From Treponema peruense (GTDB lineage Bacteria > Spirochaetota > Spirochaetia > Treponematales > Treponemataceae): a stretch of DNA of 64,000 nucleotides. This document shows, in pieces, positions 24,187 through 33,457 of this stretch. The stretch is taken from positions 2,294,001-2,358,000 of the forward strand of contig NZ_CP064936.1 in NCBI RefSeq assembly GCF_016117655.1, given 5' to 3'. How positions within the stretch are numbered: position 1 is the first letter of the stretch; every line of letters starts with the position of its first letter. The position numbers and the translations under genes are program-made. Under the pieces are notes generated by a model. It saw nothing but the letters and a program-made list of their open reading frames with translations. It was not told where the DNA came from and made no database searches.

Positions 24187-25698
24187 ATGAAACAAATCGG
24201 CGTAGTTGCGAAGATTCCGTTTTTATGGGGACGCAAAGTCTTTAAGAAAAGCCACTGGTCCCGCGTTAATCTTATTGTAGGGCCAAACGGTTCGGGAAAG
24301 TCAATTCTGGCTCAGAAAATTGCGTCACAGTTTGCCGACTCAGGACAAAAAGTCACCTTCCTGGATTCAGAGCGCACAGACGATACTATTCTTGGCGAAC
24401 TCTGGGCAGACAAAAAAATACGCGAAAAAATCGAAGAAGTTCTTTCAAACATGTTCGGAAAGTCTATCCGCTTTGAAAAAGACAGCAATATTCCGATTGT
24501 GGTAAACAAGTCTGCCGGAATTGAATACGGCCTTAAGGAAGGAGAATGCCACGGCTTTAAAAGAATCCTCACGCTTCTTCTTGCACTTTACGGTTCGGGA
24601 GACGGCTGCCTTTTTATAGATGAACCTGAACTTCATCTGCACCCGCAGTTCCAGCTTTTTTTTATGAATGAAATAAGACGTGAAGCCACGGCAAACCCAA
24701 ACAGAATGTTTTTTTTGATTACACATTCGCCTTATTTTATTGACCTTAAATTCCCCGAAGATCTTATTGGCGTTGTTGTATGCCATATTAACAAAGCACC
24801 GACCCACATAGAATCCCTTTCAAAAGATGACGCGGCGCTGTTTATGCGTTTTCTGCCAAGATTCAATACTTACCACAAACAGTTCTTTTTTTCTGACAAC
24901 CAGATTTTTGTCGAAGGCTACACAGACCAGCAGATGTTTTCGGCACTGCTTTCATGCCTTGAGTCAAAGTACAGAACGGCTGGAACAGGAATTACAGACG
25001 TTGGTGGCAAAGATGAACTTGGTGTTTTCTTTAAGGTATGCGGTCTTCTGGGAACAAATGCAAGAATTATTACCGACCTGGACTCGCTCTTCTGCGGAAA
25101 ACTCAAAGATGCAATCTGTTCCGATGCAAGACCCGCGCAATGGCTTTCAAAACAGACAGAAAAGCAGGCACCTTTTTACAGAAAGCTGTTTACAGAAAGA
25201 GCGGATCATATTTCATTAAGAAGACTTATTACAAGACTTGAAGCTTATCTTGCAAAAATAGGATCTGCCGTATCAAAGCTGAATCCGCAGGCGGATGAAG
25301 AACTTAACTTACTGCGCAAAAAAGTAAATGTATTTTACAGTGAGCGTGAAAACCCCGAACTTCTTGACACATACAAAACGGTTGTTCTTCAGGGAATAAG
25401 AAGATGTGAAAAAAAACTTTCGCGCGTACTTCCCAAAAAAACGGCACGCGATATTCCGGCTGTAATCAATCTTTCAAAACTGATATTTGCCGCCGCAGAA
25501 GCTGCACGTGTTTACATTCTCCCTGACGGCTGCATTGAACATTACTACACCCAGAACAAAGTAAACTACATGCCGGTTTCTGCAAAGGACAGGCTCTTTC
25601 ATGACGAGCGCAATCATATTCTTTCGCTGGACTACAACGGTCTTCACGCTGAATATCCTGTGCTTACGTCAATTCTGGAAAAAGCCTGTGCCCTATAA
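24187..25698 (+). CDS. OLD-like AAA ATPase with TOPRIM nuclease domain
   Basis: 503 residues. The N-terminal ABC/SMC-type ATPase has Walker A GPNGSGKS (32-39) and Walker B CLFIDEPELHLHPQ (about 140-153) followed by the His switch FLITHSP. Then comes a TOPRIM-like domain: IFVEGYTDQQMF (catalytic Glu) and ARIITDLDSLF (Asp pair). This order defines OLD-family nucleases, which cut DNA and often act in phage defence. It stands alone, without a GajB-type helicase partner. The neighbourhood contains broken genes. The nuclease function is inferred, not shown. Confidence 0.75.
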   Translation: MKQIGVVAKIPFLWGRKVFKKSHWSRVNLIVGPNGSGKSILAQKIASQFADSGQKVTFLDSERTDDTILGELWADKKIREKIEEVLSNMFGKSIRFEKDSNIPIVVNKSAGIEYGLKEGECHGFKRILTLLLALYGSGDGCLFIDEPELHLHPQFQLFFMNEIRREATANPNRMFFLITHSPYFIDLKFPEDLIGVVVCHINKAPTHIESLSKDDAALFMRFLPRFNTYHKQFFFSDNQIFVEGYTDQQMFSALLSCLESKYRTAGTGITDVGGKDELGVFFKVCGLLGTNARIITDLDSLFCGKLKDAICSDARPAQWLSKQTEKQAPFYRKLFTERADHISLRRLITRLEAYLAKIGSAVSKLNPQADEELNLLRKKVNVFYSERENPELLDTYKTVVLQGIRRCEKKLSRVLPKKTARDIPAVINLSKLIFAAAEAARVYILPDGCIEHYYTQNKVNYMPVSAKDRLFHDERNHILSLDYNGLHAEYPVLTSILEKACAL

Positions 25699-25703
25699 AA
25701 TGA

Positions 25704-25904
25704 CTACAGAACGCGCAGAATCTTTCCTGTGAAAATCATGCTTATAAGGTCAAGAAGCCACCAGAGATTCCAACCTACGAGCAGACGGATAATTCCGGCA
25801 AGGTAATGCTTTTCCTTAAAGCGTGTAAGAATACCGCAGATAAGTGATGTTACCGGAATGATTGCAAGAATAACACTGGGCAGCCAGCCGATTCCAAAAA
25901 AAAT
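25704..25904 (-). pseudogene. C-terminal fragment of a small membrane protein
   Basis: Minus-strand frame FFGIGWLPSVILAIIPVT, SLICGILTRFKEKHYLAGII, RLLVGWNLWWLLDLISMIFT ending GKILRVL. Two to three membrane segments in the style of small conserved spirochaetal or clostridial membrane proteins. No start codon exists before the upstream stop at 25922, so the N-terminus is lost. Confidence 0.55.
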
Positions 25905-26098
25905 CCTTTGACTTGAACATCAATGTACGATGTATAATTTGGTCACAATGTTGTAAAAGTCGGTAAACCTCCTGTTGTAAAACACAACATACCGGCTGGG
26001 GCTGTTCAGGTTTGGGCAGCCCCGCTTATTTTAAAAGACATATCTTTCGACAGCTCAAATCCCGCATAACATATATAAAACTTCCTGAATAAATTTTT
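25905..26098. other. Non-coding gap with promoter-like and hairpin sequences
   Basis: Contains TTGACT (25908) and TATAAT (25933) 19 bases apart on the plus strand, and hairpins GTTGT...ACAAC near 25975 and GGGGCTG...CAGCCCC (25998-26023). No gene seen. Probably the debris of an inactivated locus. Confidence 0.4.
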
Positions 26099-26245
26099 GT
26101 AGACGGACAGGATATTTCTGTAATGAACGCTATGCAGAAAACGCTTGTGCGCCGTGAAAAAATCGGACTTGCCGGAATGCAGGACAGAAAACCAATGCAG
26201 CTTTCGGGCGGTCAGCAGCAACGCATTTCTGGCCGGAATGAATAA
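26099..26245 (+). pseudogene. Internally deleted ABC-transporter ATPase
   Basis: The frame reads VDGQDISVMN, a piece found shortly after the Walker A of ABC ATPases, then joins directly to RREKIGLAGMQDRKPMQLSG and GQQQR, the signature region, and stops. Walker A and Walker B are absent. It cannot be a working ATPase. The type resembles LolD/MacB-class transporters. Confidence 0.7.
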
Positions 26246-26390
26246 CGAAAGCATTCGTAACTTAATCGACTACGAAACTTCGGGCGCAAAATTTTTTGCA
26301 GGATTTTTAACAGCATTTATCGCGTGTCTTATTCCATCAAGAGTGGCATTGAAAGTCCAGCCGGCAGAAGCTTTGCGGGCAGAAAATTAG
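26220..26390 (+). pseudogene. Internally deleted FtsX/MacB-type permease
   Basis: The frame carries GMNNESIRNLIDYETSGAKF, like the start of the periplasmic domain of such permeases, joined to the final membrane segment and tail FIACLIPSRVALKVQPAEAL RAEN, the usual FtsX/LolCE ending. It overlaps the ATPase remnant. Both are remains of one ABC-transporter operon. The gap from here to 26480 shows nothing else. Confidence 0.7.
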
Positions 26391-26459
26391 AAGGTTTGTC
26401 ACACGGATTTGCTCAAACCTTCTTCATTACTAATCAACTCAGTGCCGTAAGTTATTTTT

Positions 26460-26517
26460 AGTTGATTTAAAAAAAATAAAAAAGGTGAAAAACCTCTTTC
26501 AAGATCTTTCACCTTTT
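26460..26517 (-). terminator. Terminator of slyD
   Basis: Minus-strand stem AAAAGGTGAAA / TTTCACCTTTT (26480-26517) followed by a T-rich run. Confidence 0.85.
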
Positions 26518-26544
26518 CAATTATCTTCCTGTAAAGATTTTATT

Positions 26545-27084
26545 TTAGTTTCCGCAACCGCCACAGCCGTCTTCACCGCAACCACCGTCACAGCTGCAGC
26601 CTCCGCCACAACCTCCACCGCAACAGCATCCCTGTGAAGCAGAAAGTTCTTCTTCTGTAGGCTCTCTTACATCAAGAATCTCTATCTCGAAGTGAAGATT
26701 TTTTCCGGCCATTTCGTTGTTTGCATCTACAGTGATTGTTTTTTCAGAAACCTTTGTTACGCGCACAATCTGAACTCCGGCGGCAGTCTGTGCCTGAAAA
26801 GCCATTCCGACTTCAATGGGAACGCTTGTGTCAAACTGTTCAACAGGAATCTCTGAAATCAAAGCAGGATTGTATTCACCGTAACCGTCAGCTGCACAAA
26901 GATCCACATTAAATTTGTCCCCGGAATTTTTTCCAGTAATCTGCTCTTCGAGTTTTGGAAGAAGATATCCGTTTCCGTGAATATAATCGAGTGGTGCCGA
27001 ATTTATCGAAGTGTCTACAATGTTTCCTTCGTCATCCTTTAAAGTATAATTGATTGATACAAATTTATTCTGTTCTACTGTCAT
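26545..27084 (-). CDS. slyD: FKBP-type peptidyl-prolyl isomerase, SlyD-like
   Basis: 179 residues. Starts with FVSINYTLKDDEGNIVDTS, has the insert-in-flap FKBP pattern (DYIHGNGYLLPKLEEQITG, GEYNPALISEIP, NEMAGKNLHFEIEIL), and ends in a Cys/Gly-rich tail (GCCCGGGCGGGCSCDGGCGE). The tail replaces the His-rich metal tail of E. coli SlyD and should bind nickel, zinc or similar ions. It could serve metal storage or hydrogenase maturation. It follows nfu on the same strand. Confidence 0.92.
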   Translation of the reverse strand: MTVEQNKFVSINYTLKDDEGNIVDTSINSAPLDYIHGNGYLLPKLEEQITGKNSGDKFNVDLCAADGYGEYNPALISEIPVEQFDTSVPIEVGMAFQAQTAAGVQIVRVTKVSEKTITVDANNEMAGKNLHFEIEILDVREPTEEELSASQGCCCGGGCGGGCSCDGGCGEDGCGGCGN

Positions 27085-27117
27085 ATTTTCTCCAAATAGA
27101 ATAGTCTGAATTTTATT

Positions 27118-27357
27118 TTACTGTTCCTGCACTACTTCTGAAATTTCAGGGCAGGTTTCCTTAAGGTAACGCTCAATACCCATCTTAAGAGTCATAACTG
27201 CCATTGGACAGGAACCACATGCTCCCGTAAGACGAAGATGTACCTTATTTTCTTCATCAATATTAATGAATTCCATATCACCACCGTCTGCATTAAGCTG
27301 CGGTCTAAAAGCGTCCAAAGTTTCCTTAACCTTTGCAATAAGCGCTTCGTCTGCCAT
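27118..27357 (-). CDS. NifU C-terminal-like Fe-S scaffold (Nfu)
   Basis: 79 residues comprising only the NifU C-terminal domain: TLDAFRPQLNADGGDMEFI, then LTGACGSCPMAVMTLKMGIE with the CxxC that holds a bridging 4Fe-4S cluster. Carries clusters to target proteins. It has a strong ribosome site (TTGGAGGAAAACT). slyD lies 33 bases downstream. Dispersed palindrome copy B lies 28 bases before its start. Confidence 0.93.
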   Translation of the reverse strand: MADEALIAKVKETLDAFRPQLNADGGDMEFINIDEENKVHLRLTGACGSCPMAVMTLKMGIERYLKETCPEISEVVQEQ

Positions 27358-27384
27358 AGTTTTCCTCCAAAAAAGTATAGGACA

Positions 27385-27409
27385 TCTCTAAAAAATTCAA
27401 TTTCAGAGT
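27385..27409. repeat. Dispersed palindrome, copy B
   Basis: Imperfect inverted repeat TCTCTAAAAAATT / CAATTTCAGAG. On the minus strand it follows TAATATCCTATTAATAG, the same block as at copy A. It lies between the antiporter stop and the nfu start. Confidence 0.55.
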
Positions 27410-27473
27410 CTCCCACTATTAATAGGATATTAAATTTTTCTTCTTTTGACCATAGGAATTTTAGAAAATAATG

Positions 27474-29204
27474 TTAACCAAGACTTTCTATCTTTCTGTG
27501 AAGTTCAATTATTCTTGTATGAAGATAGTGGTCGACTGCAAATTTTTCCATCATTCCCTGGGGAATTCCGCCTGCATCTACAATCGGAATATATTCCGTG
27601 TCTGCATCAGAAAACTGCTTGTAAACAGAAGGAAGCAAATCTGACGGTGAACATGTTGGGCCGGGTTTGTCCATTATGTCGATTGCCAGCATATTTTCTG
27701 CAAAGTCGCCGATCATAAGCGTTTCCTTAAGGTGTTCCAGAGTAATTATTCCGCAGAGCTTACCTGTCTCTGAAGATTTTACCGCAAATGACTGGTTGTG
27801 ATGCGTTTCAAAACAATCCAGAATATTGCGTATTCTGTCTATGTCATGAACAATTGCATGGCTGTCGGGAGTACAGATTTTTTCTTTTCCCCATGTAACA
27901 TCGCTTACCTTTGCAGTCTTTAAAATATCGTCTTCGGTAATATCAAGTCCTGCTTCTCCAGCTTTTTGAACCCCGTGCTTTACGCAAACAGGTCCCACAA
28001 GCTGAACAATAAAAGTTGTAGCGGTAATTATAAGAATAATCTGCGGCCCTATGGAATCTGCCATGTCGTTACTTGCCGCAATACTCAGTCCTATTGCAAC
28101 TCCGGCCTGGCTCAAAAGACACCACGGAAGATATTTTCTTACGGCTTCGGGAGCCTTCGTAATTCTTGCACCAAGTCTTGCACCGATTGTTTTTCCCAAA
28201 GAACGGCCAAGAACGTATACTACCGCAAGAAGTCCAAGAACAGGTGTTACAATCCAGATATTCAGTTTTGCACCTACAAGAACAAAGAACAGAACATAAA
28301 TCGGTGGCGTAAATTTGTCTACAAGTGAAAAAACAGGTCGAGTCTTTGCCGGTGCAAAATTCACCATAAAAAAACCGATGGACATTGCCGCAAGAATATT
28401 GTCCAGATTCAAAAGATTGCAGATACCGGTAGAAAGAAGAAGTCCTCCGAGCGCAAATGTAAGTACACGGTCCTCGTTCTGCATAAGATTACGTATAACA
28501 AGGGTAATCAGAAAACCGAACGCACTTCCTACTGCAATAGAACCGAATATATCGCGCGCAATATTCAACAACTGCTTTGCAAACGGAACCGACTGACCAC
28601 CCAAAAGAGGAGCCGCGATTGTTGAAGCGATGGCATAAAGTATAAGGGCAACGGCATCATCCATGGCCACAATTCCAAGAACAGTCGTTGTAAGAGGACC
28701 ACGCGTGCGGTATTCCTTAAGAACATCAGTCGTGGCAGCCGGGGCAGTTGCAGAACAGATTGCGCCGAGTACAAGACCAAGTGCAAGCGAAGTTTTTGCA
28801 TTTTTTGTAAAAATAAATGCAACTGCGGTTACAAGAATTCCAACAACAAAAAAAGGTGTAACTGACTCGCCTATAAGAATGCCGATAAACTGCTTGCCGT
28901 ACTTTCTGAGAACACTAAGTTTAAGTTCTGCTCCAATCAAAAAGCCAATCAATGAAAGTGCAATAGTGTTAACCGGATTAAGCGCAATAATTGTATCAAG
29001 ACGCAGAATCTGGAATCCGGAAGAACCGATAATGATTCCAATTACGATATAACCTACTACCTGCGGAATTCTGAGTCTCTGGAAAAGACGTCCGCCTACC
29101 GCGCCAAAAAACATAATCAAACCAATAAGAAGAACAAACTGTGCCCCCTGAAGATGCGCAAAGTGAAGCACCTGGGGCAAAACCTGAGCTAAAGGATCGC
29201 TCAT
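27474..29204 (-). CDS. CPA2 cation:proton antiporter with C-terminal CBS pair
   Basis: 576 residues starting MSDPLAQVL behind CGGAGGAAAT. The first 400 residues hold about 12 membrane segments with the Na+/H+ exchanger pattern (GGRLFQRLRIPQVVGYIVIG, LGAICSATAPAATTDVLKEY, VAMDDAVALILYA with the paired acidic residues). The C-terminal part (about 425-570) looks like two CBS motifs (CGIITLEHLKETL, YIPIVDAGGIPQGMM), which may sense adenylate nucleotides. Monovalent cation homeostasis at the inner membrane; the ion is uncertain. Confidence 0.9.
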   Translation of the reverse strand: MSDPLAQVLPQVLHFAHLQGAQFVLLIGLIMFFGAVGGRLFQRLRIPQVVGYIVIGIIIGSSGFQILRLDTIIALNPVNTIALSLIGFLIGAELKLSVLRKYGKQFIGILIGESVTPFFVVGILVTAVAFIFTKNAKTSLALGLVLGAICSATAPAATTDVLKEYRTRGPLTTTVLGIVAMDDAVALILYAIASTIAAPLLGGQSVPFAKQLLNIARDIFGSIAVGSAFGFLITLVIRNLMQNEDRVLTFALGGLLLSTGICNLLNLDNILAAMSIGFFMVNFAPAKTRPVFSLVDKFTPPIYVLFFVLVGAKLNIWIVTPVLGLLAVVYVLGRSLGKTIGARLGARITKAPEAVRKYLPWCLLSQAGVAIGLSIAASNDMADSIGPQIILIITATTFIVQLVGPVCVKHGVQKAGEAGLDITEDDILKTAKVSDVTWGKEKICTPDSHAIVHDIDRIRNILDCFETHHNQSFAVKSSETGKLCGIITLEHLKETLMIGDFAENMLAIDIMDKPGPTCSPSDLLPSVYKQFSDADTEYIPIVDAGGIPQGMMEKFAVDHYLHTRIIELHRKIESLG

Positions 29205-29290
29205 ATTTCCTCCGACCAATGAATTTTTGTGTTAAACTAGAATAGTATATATAAGTAGAAAGAACAAGACAAAATGAGAGAAAATTTTCC

Positions 29291-31327
29291 CTACTCACCC
29301 AGTATTTCTGTAATAACCAAGGCGCATGGTTTTGAGTAGTAAAGTGTTCCGTACATTGCTGCGGCAGACAGAACCTTGCGGCCGTAACCGCGTGTTTCTG
29401 CAAAAGGCAGGGCTTCCAGAAACAAATCCTTGGGAAGTTCGTTTACACCAAATTCTAGGTTGGCGCTTTTTACCCATGAACGCACGCGTGAAATTCCGCC
29501 GTTATATGCAAACAGTGCAAGGATAGAAGAGCCGTCAAGCCGCCGCCTCATTTCTTCTAGATAGTAAGCACCAAACCTTATGTTTGTATCGCTGTCGTTA
29601 AGGTCAAACTGGGCAACCTTAAGTTTTCTTGCAACATCTGCGGCTGTAGATTCCATAAGCTGCGTAAGTCCAACGGCACCGGCATGACTCACAATCTGCG
29701 GGTTAAAAAAACTTTCTGTTCGTATAAGTGCATAAAGCAGATACTGCGGAAGCCTGAATGTTTCGCACCAGGTTTGTACAGAGTTTCTGAAGTTCTGCGG
29801 ATATACGAGTTTTAAAAGCTCAACGTCAAGCGGCTGTTCAGGATAGTTTGCTTTTTTTGCAGCAATGCGAAGACTCTGCGAATAGTATTCGTTTGTTTCA
29901 GCGGCGCAGCTGTTCAAAAAGAGGGAAATCTTTTTTGCGCAGTCAGTTCCAATGCGGTTACCGAACCTGAGCCATTCATCGTAAATAAGTTCGGGAAGAC
30001 CAAAATCTGCATAGCCGCACAAAAGCCTCTCAACGTCACTGTCAAAAACTGCATTTGTCTTTGCACCGAATTCGACCACGGTCTTCTGCGTTTCTTCATC
30101 TGTAAGATTAAGCCTGTACGCTGCCAGAAGTTTGTAATACATTTCTGTTCCCGAAGAAAGCGCTCTTTTAAAAAGTCGCTCTGTTTCTGACTGGTCAAGT
30201 TTTATGAATCCTGTCTGTGCAAGCCGTGCAGAAATATAACTGAATTTTGCACACGTTTCGTCGCTTGCCTTTTCGTCAATAAGAAGTGCCGTTTTGTAAA
30301 AGTCGTCCCACAAATGTTGCGAAAGTAAACGTACAGAAAGTGTTTCAAAAAAATCATCAAAGTAATATGGATCGTTCCATGTTCCGCCGAATTTTTCTAC
30401 TGCTTCGATTGCGGCTGTTATTGAAGTTTTAAGACTTGTGTTTAGATAATACCAGAGTGCGTTGTCATAATTGTTTTCTGAAGGAGCATTTTCCATTGCT
30501 GAGCGAAATCTGTTTAACGCGCGCGTACGGTAAGAGTCGGCCCTGTCGTAAAGCCGTCCTGCATAAAAGTCTGCATAAAAAAGTGAAGACGCGCTCATGC
30601 TGCCTTTTATTGAGTCAAGATAAAATGCCGAAGACAGACTGTTTGATGAACCGTAAAGAAGCGCTTTTCCAGCATCGCTCATTAACTGCGGAATATGGTT
30701 TGCAGGATCGTCAAGAATTTTTTTTGCCCTGTCTGCAAGAGCCGCATAGTTCTGGTTGTAGACATCTGCGCGGAATTCTATTGTTCCGGTTGAATCAGAA
30801 AGTTCGCAGTACATTTTGTAATGCCACGAAGAAAATGTGCGTTCAGTACACCATTTGTAAAATGTTTTCTGAAAGCGGGAGTCTTTCTTTTTTTCAAGCG
30901 AATAGCAGCGGTAATAGGCAGTTGAATTTCTGCATGAAGTTACATCAAGATTTTCTGTCAGTGCAATAATGCGTGCAAATTCTTTATGAGAAAAAAGTTC
31001 CGCACACAGCCGTTCAAGCGAATCTTCGTCAGGAAACATTTCGTACAGTTTTTCATGACGGTCAATTCTTTCCTGCACCGAACCCAGTGTCGCAAGTGTT
31101 TCCTGGGCACGTCTTGAAACAACAGGAGTTGCTTTTTTTGCAGCTGTCTTTAAATAACGCTCGGCCGTGGACGTATCATTTTTTCTGAGCGCGCACAAAG
31201 CCATATAATATTTTGAATCGTTTTTGTATTCTTTCTGAAGTGTATCACGTCCGGTACAGCCCGCACAGTTGAGCGCGAACATGCATACCGACATGACAAC
31301 AGCCATCTTTTTTTTAAATGGAATCAA
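29291..31327 (-). CDS. Lytic transglycosylase (SLT domain) lipoprotein
   Basis: 678 residues. Signal with lipobox LNCAGC (Cys near 24). A long superhelical helix-repeat region (about 30-500) like soluble lytic transglycosylase Slt70 is followed by the catalytic SLT domain: ALIRTESFFNPQIVSHAGAV (catalytic Glu in RTES), GLTQLMESTAADVAR, LFAYNGGISRVRSW and ETRGYGRKVL. Cleaves glycan strands of peptidoglycan in the periplasm. The LysM gene lies 11 bases upstream on the same strand, so both form an envelope operon. Confidence 0.93.
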   Translation of the reverse strand: MIPFKKKMAVVMSVCMFALNCAGCTGRDTLQKEYKNDSKYYMALCALRKNDTSTAERYLKTAAKKATPVVSRRAQETLATLGSVQERIDRHEKLYEMFPDEDSLERLCAELFSHKEFARIIALTENLDVTSCRNSTAYYRCYSLEKKKDSRFQKTFYKWCTERTFSSWHYKMYCELSDSTGTIEFRADVYNQNYAALADRAKKILDDPANHIPQLMSDAGKALLYGSSNSLSSAFYLDSIKGSMSASSLFYADFYAGRLYDRADSYRTRALNRFRSAMENAPSENNYDNALWYYLNTSLKTSITAAIEAVEKFGGTWNDPYYFDDFFETLSVRLLSQHLWDDFYKTALLIDEKASDETCAKFSYISARLAQTGFIKLDQSETERLFKRALSSGTEMYYKLLAAYRLNLTDEETQKTVVEFGAKTNAVFDSDVERLLCGYADFGLPELIYDEWLRFGNRIGTDCAKKISLFLNSCAAETNEYYSQSLRIAAKKANYPEQPLDVELLKLVYPQNFRNSVQTWCETFRLPQYLLYALIRTESFFNPQIVSHAGAVGLTQLMESTAADVARKLKVAQFDLNDSDTNIRFGAYYLEEMRRRLDGSSILALFAYNGGISRVRSWVKSANLEFGVNELPKDLFLEALPFAETRGYGRKVLSAAAMYGTLYYSKPCALVITEILGE

Positions 31328-31338
31328 TCTGTTCCGCC

Positions 31339-33282
31339 TTATTCTGCCGGAATATTAATCCACGTACCCGAAATTATATAGTCAGGATTGCGGATGCCGT
31401 TGTATTTTGCAAGCGACTTGTAGCGCCACGGATTTTTGTAATATGCTTCTGAAATATCCCAGAGCGTATCTCCCCAGACAATTTTGTAGCGGATGTCCTG
31501 CGGTTTTTCTGCAGGAGGTTCAGGCTGCTCGGGAACAACAACTTCGGGATTTTCTGCAATTACAATTTCATCTTCCACTGCAGCCGGTGCAGGTTCGGGC
31601 TCGGGTTCGGGAATATTCTCGCTCTCCTGTTCAACAGGTTTCTGTTCAGGAAGTTCCGTAATGACAGGTGCATCTTCAATTTCACCGCTACGCATTTTTG
31701 AAAGAATATTTATTTTTGACGGAATTACAAACAGAACAAGAAGCGCGGCAATTATACAGATTATTGCGCATACCACGCAGATTATAACCGGAACGCGCGT
31801 TTTCTTTTTTATATCATCACTGACTTCTGCAGAAGAAGTTCCGTCGAGTGTTTCTTTGTCATAAAGATCGTTGAACATATTGTTGCTTGGCTGGAAGGTC
31901 GGGTCTTTTGACTTTTTGGATTCGTCATAGTCACTGTCATCCAAATCAAGATCAGATGTGTCAAACGGATTGTCTTCTGTCTGTTCAAGGTCGGGTTCAC
32001 CAAAGTCACCGTCAAACACACCGCCGAGTCCTACAGGTTCTGCTGATTCTGCAGTGTCCGAAGGTTCCTCATCAAAGTCTGGAAGATCAAAGTCATCGTC
32101 GCTTGAATTGTCTTCTATTTTATCTTCTTTATCTTCCTCTGCATCCGGAACAGACTCCATCGAAAGCGAGTCATTGTCATTTTCATTTTCATCTTCTGCA
32201 CTTTCTTTTTCTGAAGCTTCGTCTGTATCATCAAGGCTCCAGTCAGTTATGTTGCCGTCGTCAAGAAATGCTTTGCCTGAAGTTTCCCCGTTGTTCTGCG
32301 AATCTTCGTCTTCGTCATCAAAATCCGGAAGCTGTTCTGTTTCTGCAGTTTCAGAATTATTTTCTTCTTTCGGCTGTCCATCTTCAAAAGATTCTGTTTC
32401 GTTTTCTGCAGGCTTGTGTTCACTCTCAGTTTCAGTTTCTGGCTGAGAATCATCTTCAATCAGTTTTTCATCAGAACTTTCAGGTTCGGGAAGTTCAAGT
32501 TCTTCTTCTGTCTCGGGGAACTTTACTTCGGCTTCATCAACAGATGTTTCGTCCAGAGGTTCGTCGGGGTCGGCTACATCTTCTGCAGAAAATTCCGGAA
32601 GGTCAAAATCGTCTTCAGAAAATATTTCTTCGGAAGAATCATCTTTTTTTTCTTCAAGAGCTGCTGTATCTTCCTGAGTGTCTTTTTTCTTTGTATCATT
32701 ATTGAGAGTATCAAAAGAAAAGTCTTCGTCGTTTGGAGATGGGGCTATCACGTTATTGTCCTCCGAAGTATCATTGAGTCCGAGTTTTGAAAGTTCCTGC
32801 GGTGAAATTGTAATGTCAGATTCATCACCGTTGTCACCGAGCGGAACATAATCTGCAAGAGTGTCGTCACTGTTCTGTTCCGGCTGTTCGTCTGCTTCTG
32901 AAAGAGTCGGGTCTTTTTCGAAGTCTACGGGTGGCCGGTTTGCTTCAGAAAGCGTGCGTGAAACAAGTGTTACCTGCGTTTCGCTTTTTTTGCCTGTTTC
33001 GGGGTCGGTTATTTCTGCAGAAAGCTCATTGTTTTCATCCAGGCCTATATCAAGGTTCAGATTGGGTTCACCGTTCTGGTGCGGTTTGAGATTCTTGATT
33101 TCCAGAGTGTCTACGTATTCAGCGTCGTTCATTGTTCCGTCGGCGCTTCTGTACAAATCTACGTGAACTGTGGTCTGGTTGTCCTGGACAGTCGTCAAAT
33201 CGATGGACTTTTTGCCTGCCTTTCCTTCTTCTAGAATGGGAAAAAATGTTCCGTCGGCCAGCTTGATTCCAATTTGTTTCAT
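31339..33282 (-). CDS. Acidic LysM-domain membrane protein
   Basis: 647 residues starting MKQIGIKLADGTFFPIL behind a GGGGTG site; the open frame extends 12 codons further. About 1-130 is a beta-rich domain of unknown type. About 130-490 is extremely acidic low complexity (Asp, Glu, Ser), then one membrane segment (VIICVVCAIICIIAALLVLF), a Pro/Glu linker, and a C-terminal LysM (YKIVWGDTLWDISEAYY ... NPDYIISGTWINIP), which binds peptidoglycan. The N-terminus would be cytoplasmic. The arrangement resembles treponemal LysM/TP-type proteins linking cytoplasm to the cell wall. Confidence 0.85.
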   Translation of the reverse strand: MKQIGIKLADGTFFPILEEGKAGKKSIDLTTVQDNQTTVHVDLYRSADGTMNDAEYVDTLEIKNLKPHQNGEPNLNLDIGLDENNELSAEITDPETGKKSETQVTLVSRTLSEANRPPVDFEKDPTLSEADEQPEQNSDDTLADYVPLGDNGDESDITISPQELSKLGLNDTSEDNNVIAPSPNDEDFSFDTLNNDTKKKDTQEDTAALEEKKDDSSEEIFSEDDFDLPEFSAEDVADPDEPLDETSVDEAEVKFPETEEELELPEPESSDEKLIEDDSQPETETESEHKPAENETESFEDGQPKEENNSETAETEQLPDFDDEDEDSQNNGETSGKAFLDDGNITDWSLDDTDEASEKESAEDENENDNDSLSMESVPDAEEDKEDKIEDNSSDDDFDLPDFDEEPSDTAESAEPVGLGGVFDGDFGEPDLEQTEDNPFDTSDLDLDDSDYDESKKSKDPTFQPSNNMFNDLYDKETLDGTSSAEVSDDIKKKTRVPVIICVVCAIICIIAALLVLFVIPSKINILSKMRSGEIEDAPVITELPEQKPVEQESENIPEPEPEPAPAAVEDEIVIAENPEVVVPEQPEPPAEKPQDIRYKIVWGDTLWDISEAYYKNPWRYKSLAKYNGIRNPDYIISGTWINIPAE

Positions 33283-33355
33283 ATTCACCCCGCCTGGTAT
33301 TTTACTTATTTTCGGCATAAAAGTGTACTATCTTCACCGTATTTGCAAAAAACAT

Positions 33356-33384
33356 TTGATTTATGCACAAAATAACAGTATAGT
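33356..33384 (+). promoter_or_regulatory. Promoter of the rubrerythrin gene
   Basis: TTGATT (33356-33361), 17 bases, TATAGT (33379-33384). The dispersed palindrome begins where transcription should start. Confidence 0.65.
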
Positions 33385-33393
33385 TTAAAGGAC

Positions 33394-33419
33394 TCTCTAT
33401 AAATTGCAATTTTTAGAGA
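33394..33419. repeat. Dispersed palindrome, copy C
   Basis: 26 bases, arms TCTCTATAAATTG and CAATTTTTAGAGA with one mismatch. Placed at the expected transcription start of rubrerythrin, 38 bases before its start codon. Confidence 0.65.
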
Positions 33420-33457
33420 TGCCCTTAAGAGTAATTCAATTTTTTTTGGAGGAAATT

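Noticed and set aside
31887-32705. 272-codon plus-strand open frame
   Set aside because: It is the antisense of the acidic low-complexity part of the LysM protein; such repeats give long open frames on the other strand, and the residue composition (Leu, His, Gln rich) is that of an artefact.
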